From Blepharisma japonicum (lineage: Eukaryota; Ciliophora; Heterotrichea; Heterotrichida; Blepharismidae): DNA of 64,000 nucleotides. Below, in pieces: positions 14,001 to 24,286 of this stretch (position 1 is the first letter of the stretch; each line of letters begins with the position of its first letter). Made by a program: the position numbers and the translations under genes. The notes under the pieces were generated by a model that worked only from the letters and a program-made list of their open reading frames with translations, did not search any database and was not told the DNA's origin. Location of the stretch: NCBI GenBank assembly GCA_949751835.1, contig CATKHK010000020.1, forward strand, positions 62,001-126,000, written 5' to 3'.

Positions 14001-16046
14001 ATCTTGCTCTGAATACTCATATAGCACAAGAGAGAGCATTCTCTCTATAAGATTGCTCAGAATTTTATTTTCGCTATTTTTATTTTGGAGTTTGAGAAAT
14101 TTTTTAAGAATTTTTTTGCGTTTATCATTTTCTGATATCGTTTTATTTTTAAACTGTTCATTTTCATTTCTTAATTCTATTTCAATATAAGCCATTTTTA
14201 AAATTTCATTTTCGAAACTATCAATTATTAACGCATATTTCCGAAATTCCTTATTTTTGCCTTTGCATGATAATAAGAGACGCTCAACAAAAATTGAGCA
14301 TAGCTTTTCTAAATTATTTTGATTTTTAATTGAAAGGGTCTCCTTCCTAAAATTAGCAATAATAGCCTCGGCTTTTTTATGTTTATTGATAATAAGATCT
14401 GTTCATTTTTGAAAAAATGACTCAACAAAAGGGGTTTTGAAATCACAAATATTGCACACACGTGAAAATTCAAAATCTTTTTCATATATAAATGTTTCAA
14501 ACAGTCTAACAGCACAATCATAGTCAGAATAAAAAGCATCATAATAATTTTTGAATATGCTCTCATAGCAATAAATCCTGATCGTTATTGCTTCAGTACT
14601 TTTGCTTAATGTCTCCCATATAATTGCTTTAACCTTATCTTTATACATTAGGTGTTTAAACTCTAAGTCGAGGCTGAAAAATACTTTAAAAAATTCAATG
14701 ACACTATTTGTGCTTGATATATAGTTTTCACAATATTCTTCTACTAAATTATCAATATCCTCCATTAATTCTGTGTTTTCAAAACCTCCAGGCTTTCTCA
14801 AACAAAAACATTGCAGATTTATAAAAAAAACATCACAATTTAAACCATAACTAGTTATTTTTCTAAATAGGCTGGTCCATCTCTCTAAATTGAAATTATT
14901 CACTTTGCTGATAATGAATTCTTTTTCTCCATATTCTAAAAAAATTTCAAGCTTTTTTAAACCTTCTAAAAAGTGACTTAAGATCTCAAATTTTGAATCA
15001 TCACTTAAATCGTAATTAAGAATATTGCATCAGTTTTTTCTATTTCCTTTAATGTCAAATAACATTAAATTGACTAATCCTTTCAATAAATTAGGGTTCA
15101 ATTCTAAATTTTGGAATTGGTTAGCATTTTCTAATAAAACTGAAATTTTGGTGAATTTGATATTTGGAATCATTGAATAAGGAATGCATGAAATCAAAGA
15201 AATAAGAACATGAAACTTCTCTATAGACAGAGGAGAATGTGACGAAACAAATTCGTCCACTATTTCAAGGAAAATGCTTGCATTGTCATAATCAGTTATA
15301 TCAAATTTATATTTTGCTTTGAATTGCTCAACAAGCATTGGAATAATTTTTTCCCAATTAAGATTTTGCAATAAATAGTATGCATAAATTGATAGCTGTC
15401 TGAATGGATCTGTCACAAATTCGCCATCAGGACTAACAGTACTTAGAAGCCAGGTTTTACTAATTATTTTAACATCAAACAAGAAATTATGCTGATATTT
15501 CAAATTAATTCATCTGCATTGTTCACCAGTTTCTCAATTCTCTTTAGTTTGATTCATATTTTTATCATCTAATTTTAGCTTAATCTGAATGCATCCATCC
15601 CACCCTTCATTAAGTTGGATAGGCATTTCAAAAATTTTAATATTTTGGTCAAATTTTTCACAATATCCTTCTAATCTTTTGAAATTTTCAAATTTTATGG
15701 AGGAGGGGTCGCTTCCAATTTTTGCAAGCTGAAGAGAATTATTTGAACACTCTTTAGGAGTGAGCTTATATAAGGCATAAATATTGTGAAAATTAGCTGA
15801 AGTATCTTCACAGTCGTAAAACTCTTCCTCGGTTTGCTTTTCAGGATTACCATTAATAGATTCAACACCTTCTTCAGAAGAGCTTCCAATTTGATTTTCA
15901 GGATGGTACAGCTGATTTGCTGTTGATGAAAGTTGGCTACTCAATCTATCATTTTCATCAGAACCAAATTCTTCAGAATTTAAGTCCTCTACCTTTCCAT
16001 CCATTTTATCACAAGCCTTTGGCTGTTTTTCTTCTTCAGCACTCAT
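2085..16046 (-). CDS. RNF213: Giant RNF213/mysterin-like AAA+ RZ-finger protein, copy A (4653 aa)
   Basis: One uninterrupted frame of 4654 codons if UGA is Trp; I checked all gaps between UGA codons and found no UAA/UAG before the TAA at 2085. The start is the ATG at 16044-16046 (MSAEEE). Residues ~1-1400 are helical with an acidic N-terminus. P-loops follow: GLGKST (~1535, AAA2-like), GETGCGKT (~1950, AAA3) with Walker B FFDEFNTTD (~2037), and GKPGSSKSL (~2298, AAA4) with Walker B VIVFDEIGL (~2370), then the GFIGISN(W)RLDASKMNRA region typical of RNF213. A PFS motif (~3132) marks the E3 shell. The RZ-type zinc finger is at ~3895-3940 (YKCSTDCDYIY, CGAPM, ECPFC, KIGG). No RING cysteine cluster lies between the AAA core and the RZ finger. 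In animals RNF213 is a cytosolic ubiquitin ligase of lipid droplets and bacterial surfaces; that role here is inferred. Two other copies lie at 45212-58888 and 61459-64000. Confidence 0.93.
5903..6090 (-). repeat. Coding (GAA/GAG)n microsatellite, poly-Glu tract in copy A
   Basis: The plus strand shows an almost pure TTC/TTT run of ~185 bp, read on the minus strand as ~60 residues of Glu with scattered Lys (residues ~3320-3380 of copy A). The paralogue at 45212-58888 has only a short Glu/Asp stretch in this general region. The repeat keeps the frame. It lies between the AAA core and the RZ finger, where a RING domain would be expected in animal RNF213. Length polymorphism is likely. Confidence 0.95.
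13371..13502 (-). repeat. In-frame 66 bp (22-codon) tandem duplication in copy A
   Basis: Two adjacent 66 bp units (13371-13436 and 13437-13502) differ at only a few positions and encode two copies of IFNNYYLLK followed by a SSRSFKS block. The paralogue at 45212-58888 has a single FNNYYLAK motif here, so the duplication arose in copy A after the gene duplication. The frame is preserved. Confidence 0.92.
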
Positions 16047-17422
16047 ATTTTTATAATAATTCTAATTTCATCTTTCTATTAATCTTATGATTCTACATTT
16101 TTGTAAGAAAAATGAAGTTTTAACATTATTGAAATTTAAGATTATTAATTAAATGCGTACTTAGATTTAGAAGTCTTTTCTAATGTTTTATCAAAGAAAA
16201 TTGTAGACAATTTCAGTTTCTATTACTCTAGCCAAATATAAGGAACTAGAAAATGTTTTACTCTCTAGCTATGATTTTTATAACTAAAAATTAAGCAATA
16301 TCAAAAAATAGCTATAACTTTTATATCAAAAAATTATTAAATTTTTTATTTTATTTGGTTATAAAATATAGACCAATAAAGTCTTTTTTGAAATATATTA
16401 AAATAGAAAAGATTATTAATCTCCTACACACTTTTCAAACTTTTAGAGCATTAAAATAATGTGCTTGATAATTTTATTTAACTCCTTTTAAAGCGGAAAT
16501 TTTTCACTTTAGTTTTTTATCCAAACTAGATCTCAATTATCTCCACAATCATCAAAAACTCCATCAATGAATAACACTCAAATATCAGAAGAACTTTAAA
16601 TTAGAAAGAATCCATCACCACCAACTCAATTGAAGCCATATTTAGCTTCATAGAGTGCATAAAATGACCCTCAATTTAGCAACTACTCACGCATGTTTCT
16701 TTCTGACTGCCAGACCGTCAGTCGAATAGGATTGTCAGGTTTTCAGATAGAGCCAAACTACCATGCAGAGTCAATTGAGAGTAGAATCAGATATACCCCA
16801 GTGTGATATTACTAGCTGGCTAATGAATTTTATACAAATATAAGCTGCTGTGCGGTTTATTAATTAATTATCCTCAGCTCCATTTAATTGCAAAAAATTA
16901 AATTAAATTTGATTATTTTTACGGCACTACTATCAAAATTATAAATTTAAAGCTCTATGTGTGCCTAAGAATCAAAAATGTTAAATTAGTCAATTTTAAG
17001 GTTTTAAATTTAGAGATTGATATAGAATTGATGTAATAAGTTTTGCTCAAAGAATTTTAAGAATTAATATTCTTTGTAAAATATAAATTGAGCCTAAGAA
17101 ATGCTACAAATTAGACTGCATTAAGAATAGAGTATCAATGCAATTGTTCCACAATTCTTAGCATTTACATGCCAAGCCCATATCAGCAATAATGCTGCTG
17201 TTTAACGGTATTTGCATAATATGCAACCCATATCAGGAATTGATTGTAAGCTAAAAGGAAAGATAATTTGTCTAGTTTTTGAAGAAAGATCGCAATTAGT
17301 CAATTAAAGAATCCTAAACATTTTCCTCAATGATTTTTCTAAAAGAAAATATAAAATAAATTTATAAGCTAAAAACTGTTGCTGATTAATATTACCCATA
17401 GTTGAAAGTTCTTTAAGTAAAC
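16047..17422. other. Intergenic spacer, AT-rich, with one decayed coding island
   Basis: This 1.4 kb separates the divergent starts of the copy A giant gene and the small plus-strand gene at 17423. It presumably contains both promoters; no specific element is recognised. Apart from the island at 16501-16863 it looks like ordinary AT-rich non-coding sequence. Confidence 0.6.
16501..16863 (+). pseudogene. Decayed coding island with UAA/UAG in place of Gln codons
   Basis: One frame over ~121 codons has clearly protein-like content and much higher GC than its surroundings (for example FLSDCQTVSRIGLSGFQ, then ESIESRIRYTP), one UGA in a Trp-like context (V-UGA-Y-Y), and five internal UAA/UAG codons, four of them in Gln-like contexts. 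I do not recognise the family. Since UAA/UAG are absent from more than 9000 codons of the giant genes, they are stops here, and this is best read as a dead gene fragment that acquired CAR-to-UAR changes. Confidence 0.4.
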
Positions 17423-17812
17423 ATGGAATTCCTTAATAGGAATTTAGAAGCAGTAGAGCAAAAATTAATCAAACTAATAGCAGCTGACGAAGATTCAACA
17501 TTCGAAAAGTTGAATTATTCATATCTTTGTTTTCTAGAGATGCTGTTGAAACTTTGCATAGTTGATAGATATTTTAATAATTATTATCTTTTAGATTCCA
17601 TTAGTTTGCTTTGCCTTAGAGTCCCTTTTCTATACTTAATAGTAAAATTATTCCAAATCCTGCACTTTATCACTGAAGAGCAGCAAATTTTTACCCAAAA
17701 ATCAAGGGAGACTTTGCTATTTTTTATGAGTCTTTTAAGGTGTCTAAATAAGCTTAAAAGCACTGTTCCTAATATAATTACCTATGATATAAACAATCAA
17801 TGAATCAAATAA
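17423..17812 (+). CDS. Hypothetical small protein, 129 aa
   Basis: ATG at 17423. The frame reads through one UGA (Trp) at 17801 and closes with TAA at 17810-17812. The protein is leucine- and phenylalanine-rich in the middle (LDSISLLCLRVPFLYLIVKL), which could be a hydrophobic helix or a membrane segment, with a polar N-terminal helix (EFLNRNLEAVEQKLIKLIAA). It contains FNNYYLLDS, reminiscent of the FNNYYLL motif in the giant gene next door, but there is no other resemblance, so I treat that as chance. It could be a real small gene or a fragment. No function is proposed. Confidence 0.4.
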
Positions 17813-18345
17813 TTATAACGATGCATAATATTATTGAAGCTCTTAGGGCTTTTTGTTTAAAACTCTTCCAATTTCTTCCATTTCAATTCATTGCTGCTCT
17901 TCTTGCTTCACAATACTCTGCTTCAATCTATAATGTACTACTTTATGTATAGTTGCTCTGGTTCATCTTTTACTCATGCAATCTCCCTTCTGGTGCCTTG
18001 GTCTTTTCCTTTCTAAAATTATCTTTCATCTTATGCATTTATGCACTTCATCATCCTAGCCAAATTTATCGATCGTTTCCTCCAAATTTTTACTAAATCC
18101 TTCCATGATCCCATCCATCATAATCCCTACTGTTCTTCGTATCTTCCACTCTTATCTTTTGTTTCCAATAAATTTGGTGCATTTAGATTACTTATTGCGC
18201 ACAATTTCATCACTTTATGGTATCTCTTTAGGGCATGTTGTAGATATAGCCTTTTCCTTTTATTGAATCATCCTCCGTTTTTGCTTGAATTGGATTTTTT
18301 ACTTTCCTTACAAAATAGTCTTGCATTAGCTCTTTTTCAGTCTGG
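17813..18345 (-). pseudogene. Decayed coding sequence of unknown family
   Basis: On the minus strand several short blocks read as protein but in different frames: a block near 18180-18345 containing EKELMQDYFVRKVKNP, and one near 17990-18130 containing MEGFSKNLEETIDKFG. Frame changes and UAA/UAG codons separate them. The block directly follows the UBA-like remnant at 18405-18629 in the same direction and may belong to the same dead gene or to a second one. No family is recognised. Confidence 0.35.
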
Positions 18346-18404
18346 CTGAATTTAAATGATTTCACCTACTTCTAGCAACTTTCCTTCGAGTCCTCCTACA
18401 ATTA

Positions 18405-19260
18405 TTAGTAAATCTTACTCCTAATCCCTTTCAGTAATTTATTTAATTTAGAGCTGTAATCGAATAGCAGCTCAAGAGCATGCTCAATTTTTCCTCCACA
18501 TACTTCCAACACTTTTCTTGCTTTATCTTTCTTGTAGTCTAAATCTTTTAAGAGCTCAATATTCATCTCCAATATTTCCATATCATCAAATCCACTTAAC
18601 CCATCTTCATCTGAGTCATGTAAAAGCAACTGTTGTCAGCTATTTCTAATGGTTTTTCTTCATCAATCCACAATTTGCCACAGATTCCTAGAGAAGGCTT
18701 TGATGTGCACTCTCCACTTGAGAGTGCTTCTTTATCATCCTTGTTTTAAAAAGCTCAACACTAAAACTCTATCTTGTGAGCGCCACCCATCCTTTTACTT
18801 CTTATTATTATTTCATTTCAGATTATTAATTTTATATTAATTCTTTAAATCACTTTCAGGTTTTTTTCTTCAGATCAAGAATTGCAGTATGTGTGAAAGA
18901 TCTAATTTGCTCTTTATATTAATGAAGCTTTTCAATTTTATATCACTTATATACTCTCTTGCATTTTTTTTGTTAATGAGTATGAATTTATCTTTGATTT
19001 TTCTTTTCAATTGTATTAAAAGTGTTTTCTTTGATTTTACTCCTTCTTTATCTCATCCTACACTTAGATTCATTATTTGTCGTTTTGATCCCTAAATCGG
19101 TTTCTATATCCAGTATTTAATAATTTCCTTTGTAATTTTTAAAATAGAGTTTTAACTTCATGATATTTAATATGTTTGATCAATTCTTCGTGATCCTCCA
19201 ATTTATAATATTTGGTTCCTATTTTATTATCATAAAATTGCCTTATAGAGCGGTTGATTC
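18405..19260 (-). pseudogene. Decayed UBA-domain protein gene, possibly NBR1-like autophagy receptor
   Basis: Reading right to left on the minus strand: a block near 19145-19250 (FYDNKIGTKYYKLEDHEEL, vaguely PB1-like), an open helical block near 18845-19090, a block near 18640-18740 containing GICGKLWIDEEKP that recalls the last strands of the FW/NBR1 domain, and a convincing UBA-like C-terminus at 18405-18629 (ARKVLEVCGGKIEHALELL). The blocks lie in different frames with intervening stops, so the gene is broken. UBA domains bind ubiquitin. The order PB1-FW-UBA is that of NBR1, but only the UBA part is reasonably safe. Confidence 0.35.
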
Positions 19261-19405
19261 TAAAATAATCCTATATAGCATGCAACCTTACCTCCCACTC
19301 TGACTATAATCACTACTTAGTTGCGAATTTATAAGAAAGCAACATAAATGAGCCAGACTTTCACTTCTATATTTAGCTTGATAATTATTTATCTAATAGA
19401 CTAAA

Positions 19406-19573
19406 GAAACAAAAGTACAATAATAAATTATATCAATAAATGACTTTGGCTAAAAATTAATCTTAAATGCCAGACTTATTTAGAAAAGCACCTAATAGCG
19501 TTAGAAACAATTATAAATAGCAAACATTTTTAAGAGATTTTAATGTTCATGTATATTCTTTCTATAATAATTA
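19406..19573 (+). promoter_or_regulatory. Conserved 5' flank of the B-box family, copy 1
   Basis: The ~165 bp before the start codon match the flanks of copies 3 (26037-26202) and 4 (27915-28033), including GCTAAAA...AAATGCCAG, TAGAAA, AAGAGAT and CTATAATAATTA just before ATG. The duplication unit therefore included upstream DNA. Whether the shared part is a promoter or only recent ancestry cannot be told. Confidence 0.5.
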
Positions 19574-21127
19574 ATGGAGCCTAAACGATGCTATAAGCCA
19601 AAGTATTCTCGGGAGGTTGAGTTTTACTGTAGCTGCATTTCACCCAATGCATTTATGTGCAAAACTCATATTGTTGATCATGCTTCTATTAAAGGACGTC
19701 TCCACAACATCCAATCTATCTCAGAAATCGATTCAGAGATAAAAGAATCAACTATTAACCTACTTTATGATGAAATATCATTAATTAACCAATTAAAGAA
19801 AGAGTCCTTAAACATTTTTACTCAGCTCTTTTCATCATTGGAAAATCTGCTTAAAAATACTTTGCAAATACTTGATATGAATTTAAATGAAGTAGAACAA
19901 AAATTAAAAAAAGTAGCAAGGGCTGAAACAATTTCAAAAGACGAAAATGATGAATTACTCAAATCTTTATTGTCTGGAAACACTGCTAAAGTAAGAAAAC
20001 TTTGCTTGGTTGATGAAAGATCACTAAAAAATATAGAAGCTATAAAAAGGCATGCAAAGGATATTAATGAGATGATCAAAAAATTAAGCATTAGCAAGCC
20101 AGAAGATATCGAACGATATAATATAAAAAGCTTAATCAGCCAATTTTTCTCAGGCAATATAAAAGATCAACAGAATCAGTTAACGAGTGAAATAGAAAAA
20201 TGGGAAAAATCTATTATGTCATGAAATCAAGACTTTATAAATTTCCCAAAAACTAGAGAGAACTGATATTTTAAGTTTGGCCTTATTGAGTTTTTAACTG
20301 GGGATCAGTATTCAGCTCTGAGACTGTTTAATTTTGCAATTAAATTAAACCCAAGCTACTCTGATTGCTATTTTTACAAAGGAGTATTACTTGCAGGTCT
20401 CAATAGAAAAGATGAATCGCTTGAGTGCTGAAATTACCTGCTTCAAGCTAATAGTGAGTTTTCTTTTCTCAGTTTAATAAAAGGAAAAATTCTTTATAGT
20501 TTGAATAAAACATCAGAGAGCATAGATGCCTATGAAAAGTTTATTCAAAACAAACCAGAGTGCTGTTTCGCAAACACTTTAAAGGCCGATTCTTTTTATG
20601 AGGAAAAAGGATATTCTGAGTCAATTGCATGCAGCGATGAAATGATTAGAATAAATCCAAAATTTAGCGATGCATATTGCACTAAAGGAAAAGCTTACTT
20701 CGGTTTAAGTGAATATCAAGAAGCATTATTGTGTTTTTCTAAAGCAATCAAAGCTGATGAATACTGTTATTATGCTTACCAACTAATTTGGCATACTCTT
20801 AATAGTCAAGGTAAGCATGAAGAAGCCTTAGATTATATAAATATCGCCATTTCAATCAATCCTTTTCATTCAACGAATCATAACAATAAAGGATTGTGTC
20901 TTATCAATATAGGAAGACCAATAGAAGCTTTAGAATCTTTAAATGAAGCGATCCGACTTAACCCAAATAATGATCATGCATATGATAACATTGGAGATAT
21001 TTTCTATAGCCAAGGAGAGTATGAAGAAGCCATTAAATATTATGATATAGCAATAAGAATCAAGCCAGACAACAAAACTTATCAAGACGATAAAAATGAA
21101 GCGCTTCTTTTGCTTAATAAAGAGTAG
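19574..21127 (+). CDS. B-box-like zinc finger / coiled-coil / TPR protein, copy 1 (517 aa)
   Basis: One frame from ATG 19574 to TAG 21125-21127, with UGA Trp codons (near 20222 and 20429). Residues 1-45 are a Cys/His-rich B-box-like module (RCYKPKY...FYCSC...MCKTH...DH...HNI), ~55-215 are helical coiled coil, and ~230-517 carry about seven TPR units of 34 residues (for example NPNNDHAYDNIGDIFYSQGE). TPR arrays bind proteins, and B-boxes usually mediate assembly of TRIM-like factors, but no RING is present, so the partner is unknown. Unlike its paralogues, this copy has Tyr where the second zinc-binding Cys would be (KPKY versus KSKC/KPNC/MPKC). It is the only intact TPR copy and the reference for the disrupted copies at 26203 and 28034. 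Confidence 0.88.
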
Positions 21128-21639
21128 TTACATACAGAGTCATAGCGTATTAATTTTATGGTTTTTTTTTAATTTATGTACTTGGCTTCTATGAATAGAA
21201 TAAATTTTAAACTCTAATTAAATTGTTAAAAATTTAAACGATTTCAATAAATGAAACTAGTCAATCAAGCAATGAAGTAGAATCATTTGGCTAAATAAAG
21301 ATCTTTAATAATTAATTATTGTTTTATAAAATTTCAGATTACAAATGTAGATTTAATTATTAAATCAAAAACGAAATCTAAATTATATATCGATTTACAA
21401 ATTTCTAATCATAGTCGCTAACACATATATCATTGTAATTACTGAATAAATTATTATTCATAATATTTAAGATATAAACGCTATTAATGCCTTTTGAATT
21501 TCATTAAAAAGTTACAAGATTATAGGAGAGTTAAATAAAACTAAAGTTCTTGCAAATTTTCATTAGCTCTAAATAAATAAATTCATTAATCAAGATACAA
21601 AGCGTGCATTTGCAAATCAGCCAATATATTACTAGAAAA
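21128..21639. other. Intergenic AT-rich spacer
   Basis: About 0.5 kb downstream of TPR copy 1. Very AT-rich, with no reading frame or repeat that I can support. Confidence 0.6.
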
Positions 21640-22260
21640 CACTCAGCTCCCTAAAATATCTTGAAGATATCAAGCCTAAGAAGTTATCATCACTTTATAT
21701 GTAGGACAATATAATGATAAAAGTTAGCCACAAGGCAAATGCATTTATATTGCATGTATTGTCAAGATTGAGGCATCTGCAAATGAAAAAGAAAGGCCAG
21801 TAAACTCAATAATAAAAGTTGAAGAATCTGCCTTTATGGAGACTATTATAAAAGTAATTGGATTAAAGGAGAAATTTATAGCAAAGTCTTTATGGAATGC
21901 CCATAAAATAGAGCTCATAAATGAGGCTAGATTAGTAGCAAAAGGGATAAAAATGGAAATAAAAATTCCATAGATTGATGGAAGCTATTATGGAGGGTTT
22001 GTCTATGAAAATTAACTGAAGGGTTAGGGAAATATGCTGAAAGAAAATGAGATGTTATAAAAATGCAAAGGAAAAACTAAATGGGAATATGGAATATATA
22101 TCTAGGAGAGAATGCAATTAACAAATAGAAGGGTTTTGAGTATTTGAGTGCCTAGTGAAATAGATATGAAGGACACAAATTTAATGAAAAAAGAATAGAA
22201 AAGGTGTAATGAAAATTGAAAAACAAATGAAAAATGGAAAATTGGTGTAGGCAGGAGATA
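21640..22260 (+). pseudogene. Decayed MORN-repeat gene fragment
   Basis: MORN-type pieces are recognisable (LYVGQYNDKS, YGDYYKSNWIKGE, YYGGFVYEN, NRYEGHKFNEK), spaced as in MORN arrays, but spread over different frames and interrupted by UAA/UAG. Several stops sit exactly where MORN repeats often carry Gln (YEN-stop-LKG-stop-GNM). It precedes the intact B-box/MORN gene at 22689 and is probably a dead duplicate of its MORN half. MORN repeats usually act in membrane or cortical scaffolding. Confidence 0.65.
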
Positions 22261-22688
22261 TTTCAAGATCTTTTATTTATTTAAGATTAGATACTTATAT
22301 TTTTACAAGATTAAGCTTATGATTGAGATTATGGTAAGTTTATTTAAAATAGCCAATAAAATTTAAAAGACGCATTTTCTTCATGGCAGGAAAAATTAAA
22401 TCTACTGTGATAATTGGCTAGTCAAAACTCAAATTTTTTAGCTTTGGACTGGTGAATTTATTTGAAAGTCTTAAACAATTTGCTCTAAAAATGGATTTTA
22501 AAACTTTTCAAAGTATCAAATGGAAATAGTGATCTATAATTAAAAAGAAATCAAATACATGCAATAACTTACAGATAAACTTATTAACTTTTACCTAATC
22601 AAAAATACAACTAATAATTGAAAATATAAATTATTGCAAGAAAATTATTAAGAGATAATAGTTATGGGTATTCCTTCTATAATAATTA

Positions 22689-24092
22689 ATGAAGCATAGA
22701 CGGTGTTATAAATCAAAATGCACTTTGGAGCCTGAGTTTCGCTGCAATTGCGTTTCACCTGAAACTGTTATGTGCCAAGCCCACATGGGCGATCACGCTT
22801 CTATTAAAGGACGTCTCCACAATATCCAATCTATTTCAAGAGTTGATCCAGAAACAAAAGAAGCAACTCTTAATCTCCTTTATGAAGAAATATCAAAAAT
22901 TAAGCAACTAAAGGAAGAATCATTAAGTGTTTCTACCCAAATTTTTTCATCATTAGGAGATCTTCTTAAATACATTTTGCAAGCAATTGATATGAACTTG
23001 CAAGAAGCAGAGCAAAAATTAAATAAAGTGGTAAAAGCTGAAAAAATTTCAGAACTGGAAACAGATCAATTACTAAGATCCTTATTGTCCGGAGATATGA
23101 ATGAAGCTAAGAAAATTTGTGTAGTTGATGAAAAAACATTTAAAAATGTTAATGCTCTTAACAGATATATTAAAAACTTTAATGAAAAAATGATTGAATT
23201 GAATGTTAAGAAATCAAAAGATATAGCTGAGAATGACATTGAAGGCTTGATAACTAAGCTTTATGAGGGCGACTTAAAGATTAGCCAGGCTCAGCTAAAT
23301 AAAGCTCAAGGTTTTATGAAAATCCTAAAAATAAATGAATTCTCAGCAGACTTGATAAGTCCAGAAGAAATAGAGGTGCTTAAAAACTCAGGTTCTTGTC
23401 TATTCTCAGATAACTTTGCATATTTTGGGGAGTTGAATGATGAAAATCAACCACACGGTAAAGGTAAAATGATTTGCAATGATGGAGGCATTTATGAAGG
23501 ATATTGGAAAGCTGGCAAACTGCATGGTAAAGGTAAAAGAATTTTTCCCACAGGAGACTTGTATATAGGTGATTGGGTTGAAGGAAAAAGACAAGGCAAA
23601 GGAAGAATGGAGTTTTCATATGGAAAAATTTATTATGGAGACTGGGTTAATAACAAAGAGGAAGGTTTTGGAGTAGACACCTGATTTGATAGCTCAATAT
23701 ATACAGGAGACTTTAGAGATGGTCATAAAGAAGGGAAAGGAACCTTTGTGTGAGCTGATGGGAGTCATTATGAAGGAGATTTTTCTAATGATCAAATTGA
23801 AGGGGTTGGAAAATACGTATGGGCAGAAAGAAGAGAATACGAAGGAGCATGGAAGTGCAATAAAATGCATGGAAAAGGATTATTCAAATGGGAAGATGGA
23901 AGATATTATAACGGAAATTATGTAATGGATCAAAAAGAAGGGTATGGCATTTTCGGATGGCCTAATGGAAAAAGATATGAAGGATATTGGCTTAATGGAA
24001 AACAACATGGAGAAGGCACACTGTTTAACGAAAGTGGAAAATGAAGAAAAAGATTTTGGGAAAATGGAAAACTTGCTGAAAGGCAATTGTAA
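22689..24092 (+). CDS. B-box-like zinc finger / coiled-coil / MORN-repeat protein (467 aa)
   Basis: ATG at 22689, TAA at 24090-24092, one frame with UGA Trp codons at 23682, in the FVW-A context near 23751, and near 24042. Residues 1-45 match the B-box-like module of the TPR genes with all ligands present (CYKSKC...FRCNC...MCQAH...DH...HNI). Residues ~50-225 are the shared coiled coil. From ~240 there are about eight to nine MORN repeats (for example GGIYEGYWKAGKLHGKGKR, GKRYEGYWLNGKQHGEG) almost to the end. This gene has exchanged the TPR half of its relatives for MORN repeats, which commonly bind lipid membranes or organise the cortex. The last ~45 bp upstream match the other family members, and a dead MORN fragment precedes it. 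Function in the cell is unknown. Confidence 0.9.
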
Positions 24093-24286
24093 ATAGAGGA
24101 ATAAATAAGTAAATCTTCCAAAAACTAAAAAGGAATGCATAATATTTCTGATTACTAAGAATAAGTACGCATTATATTAAATAGTTTGCCAATTCAGTTT
24201 GCCTAATATTCAATATGCCTAAATAATTCCTATTCTTTACGTTTGACATATAAATAATCATTTCAAACTAATATTGATTAAACTTA

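Noticed and set aside
2085-16046. A dozen separate minus-strand genes ending in TGA
   Set aside because: All blocks share one frame, join at UGA codons that correspond to conserved tryptophans, and no UAA/UAG lies between them; they are one gene.
16501-16863. Gene using UAA/UAG as glutamine
   Set aside because: The giant genes contain no internal UAA/UAG, so UAR is stop here; random AT-rich DNA also gives several UAR per 120 codons. Kept as a pseudogene relic.
17423-17812. Relation of the 129 aa protein to the giant gene because both contain FNNYYLL
   Set aside because: Only seven residues are shared and the flanks do not align; treated as coincidence in an Asn/Tyr-rich proteome.
18041-18349. 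Plus-strand 102 aa hydrophobic protein
   Set aside because: Antisense of a minus-strand decayed coding block; composition is that of a complement shadow.
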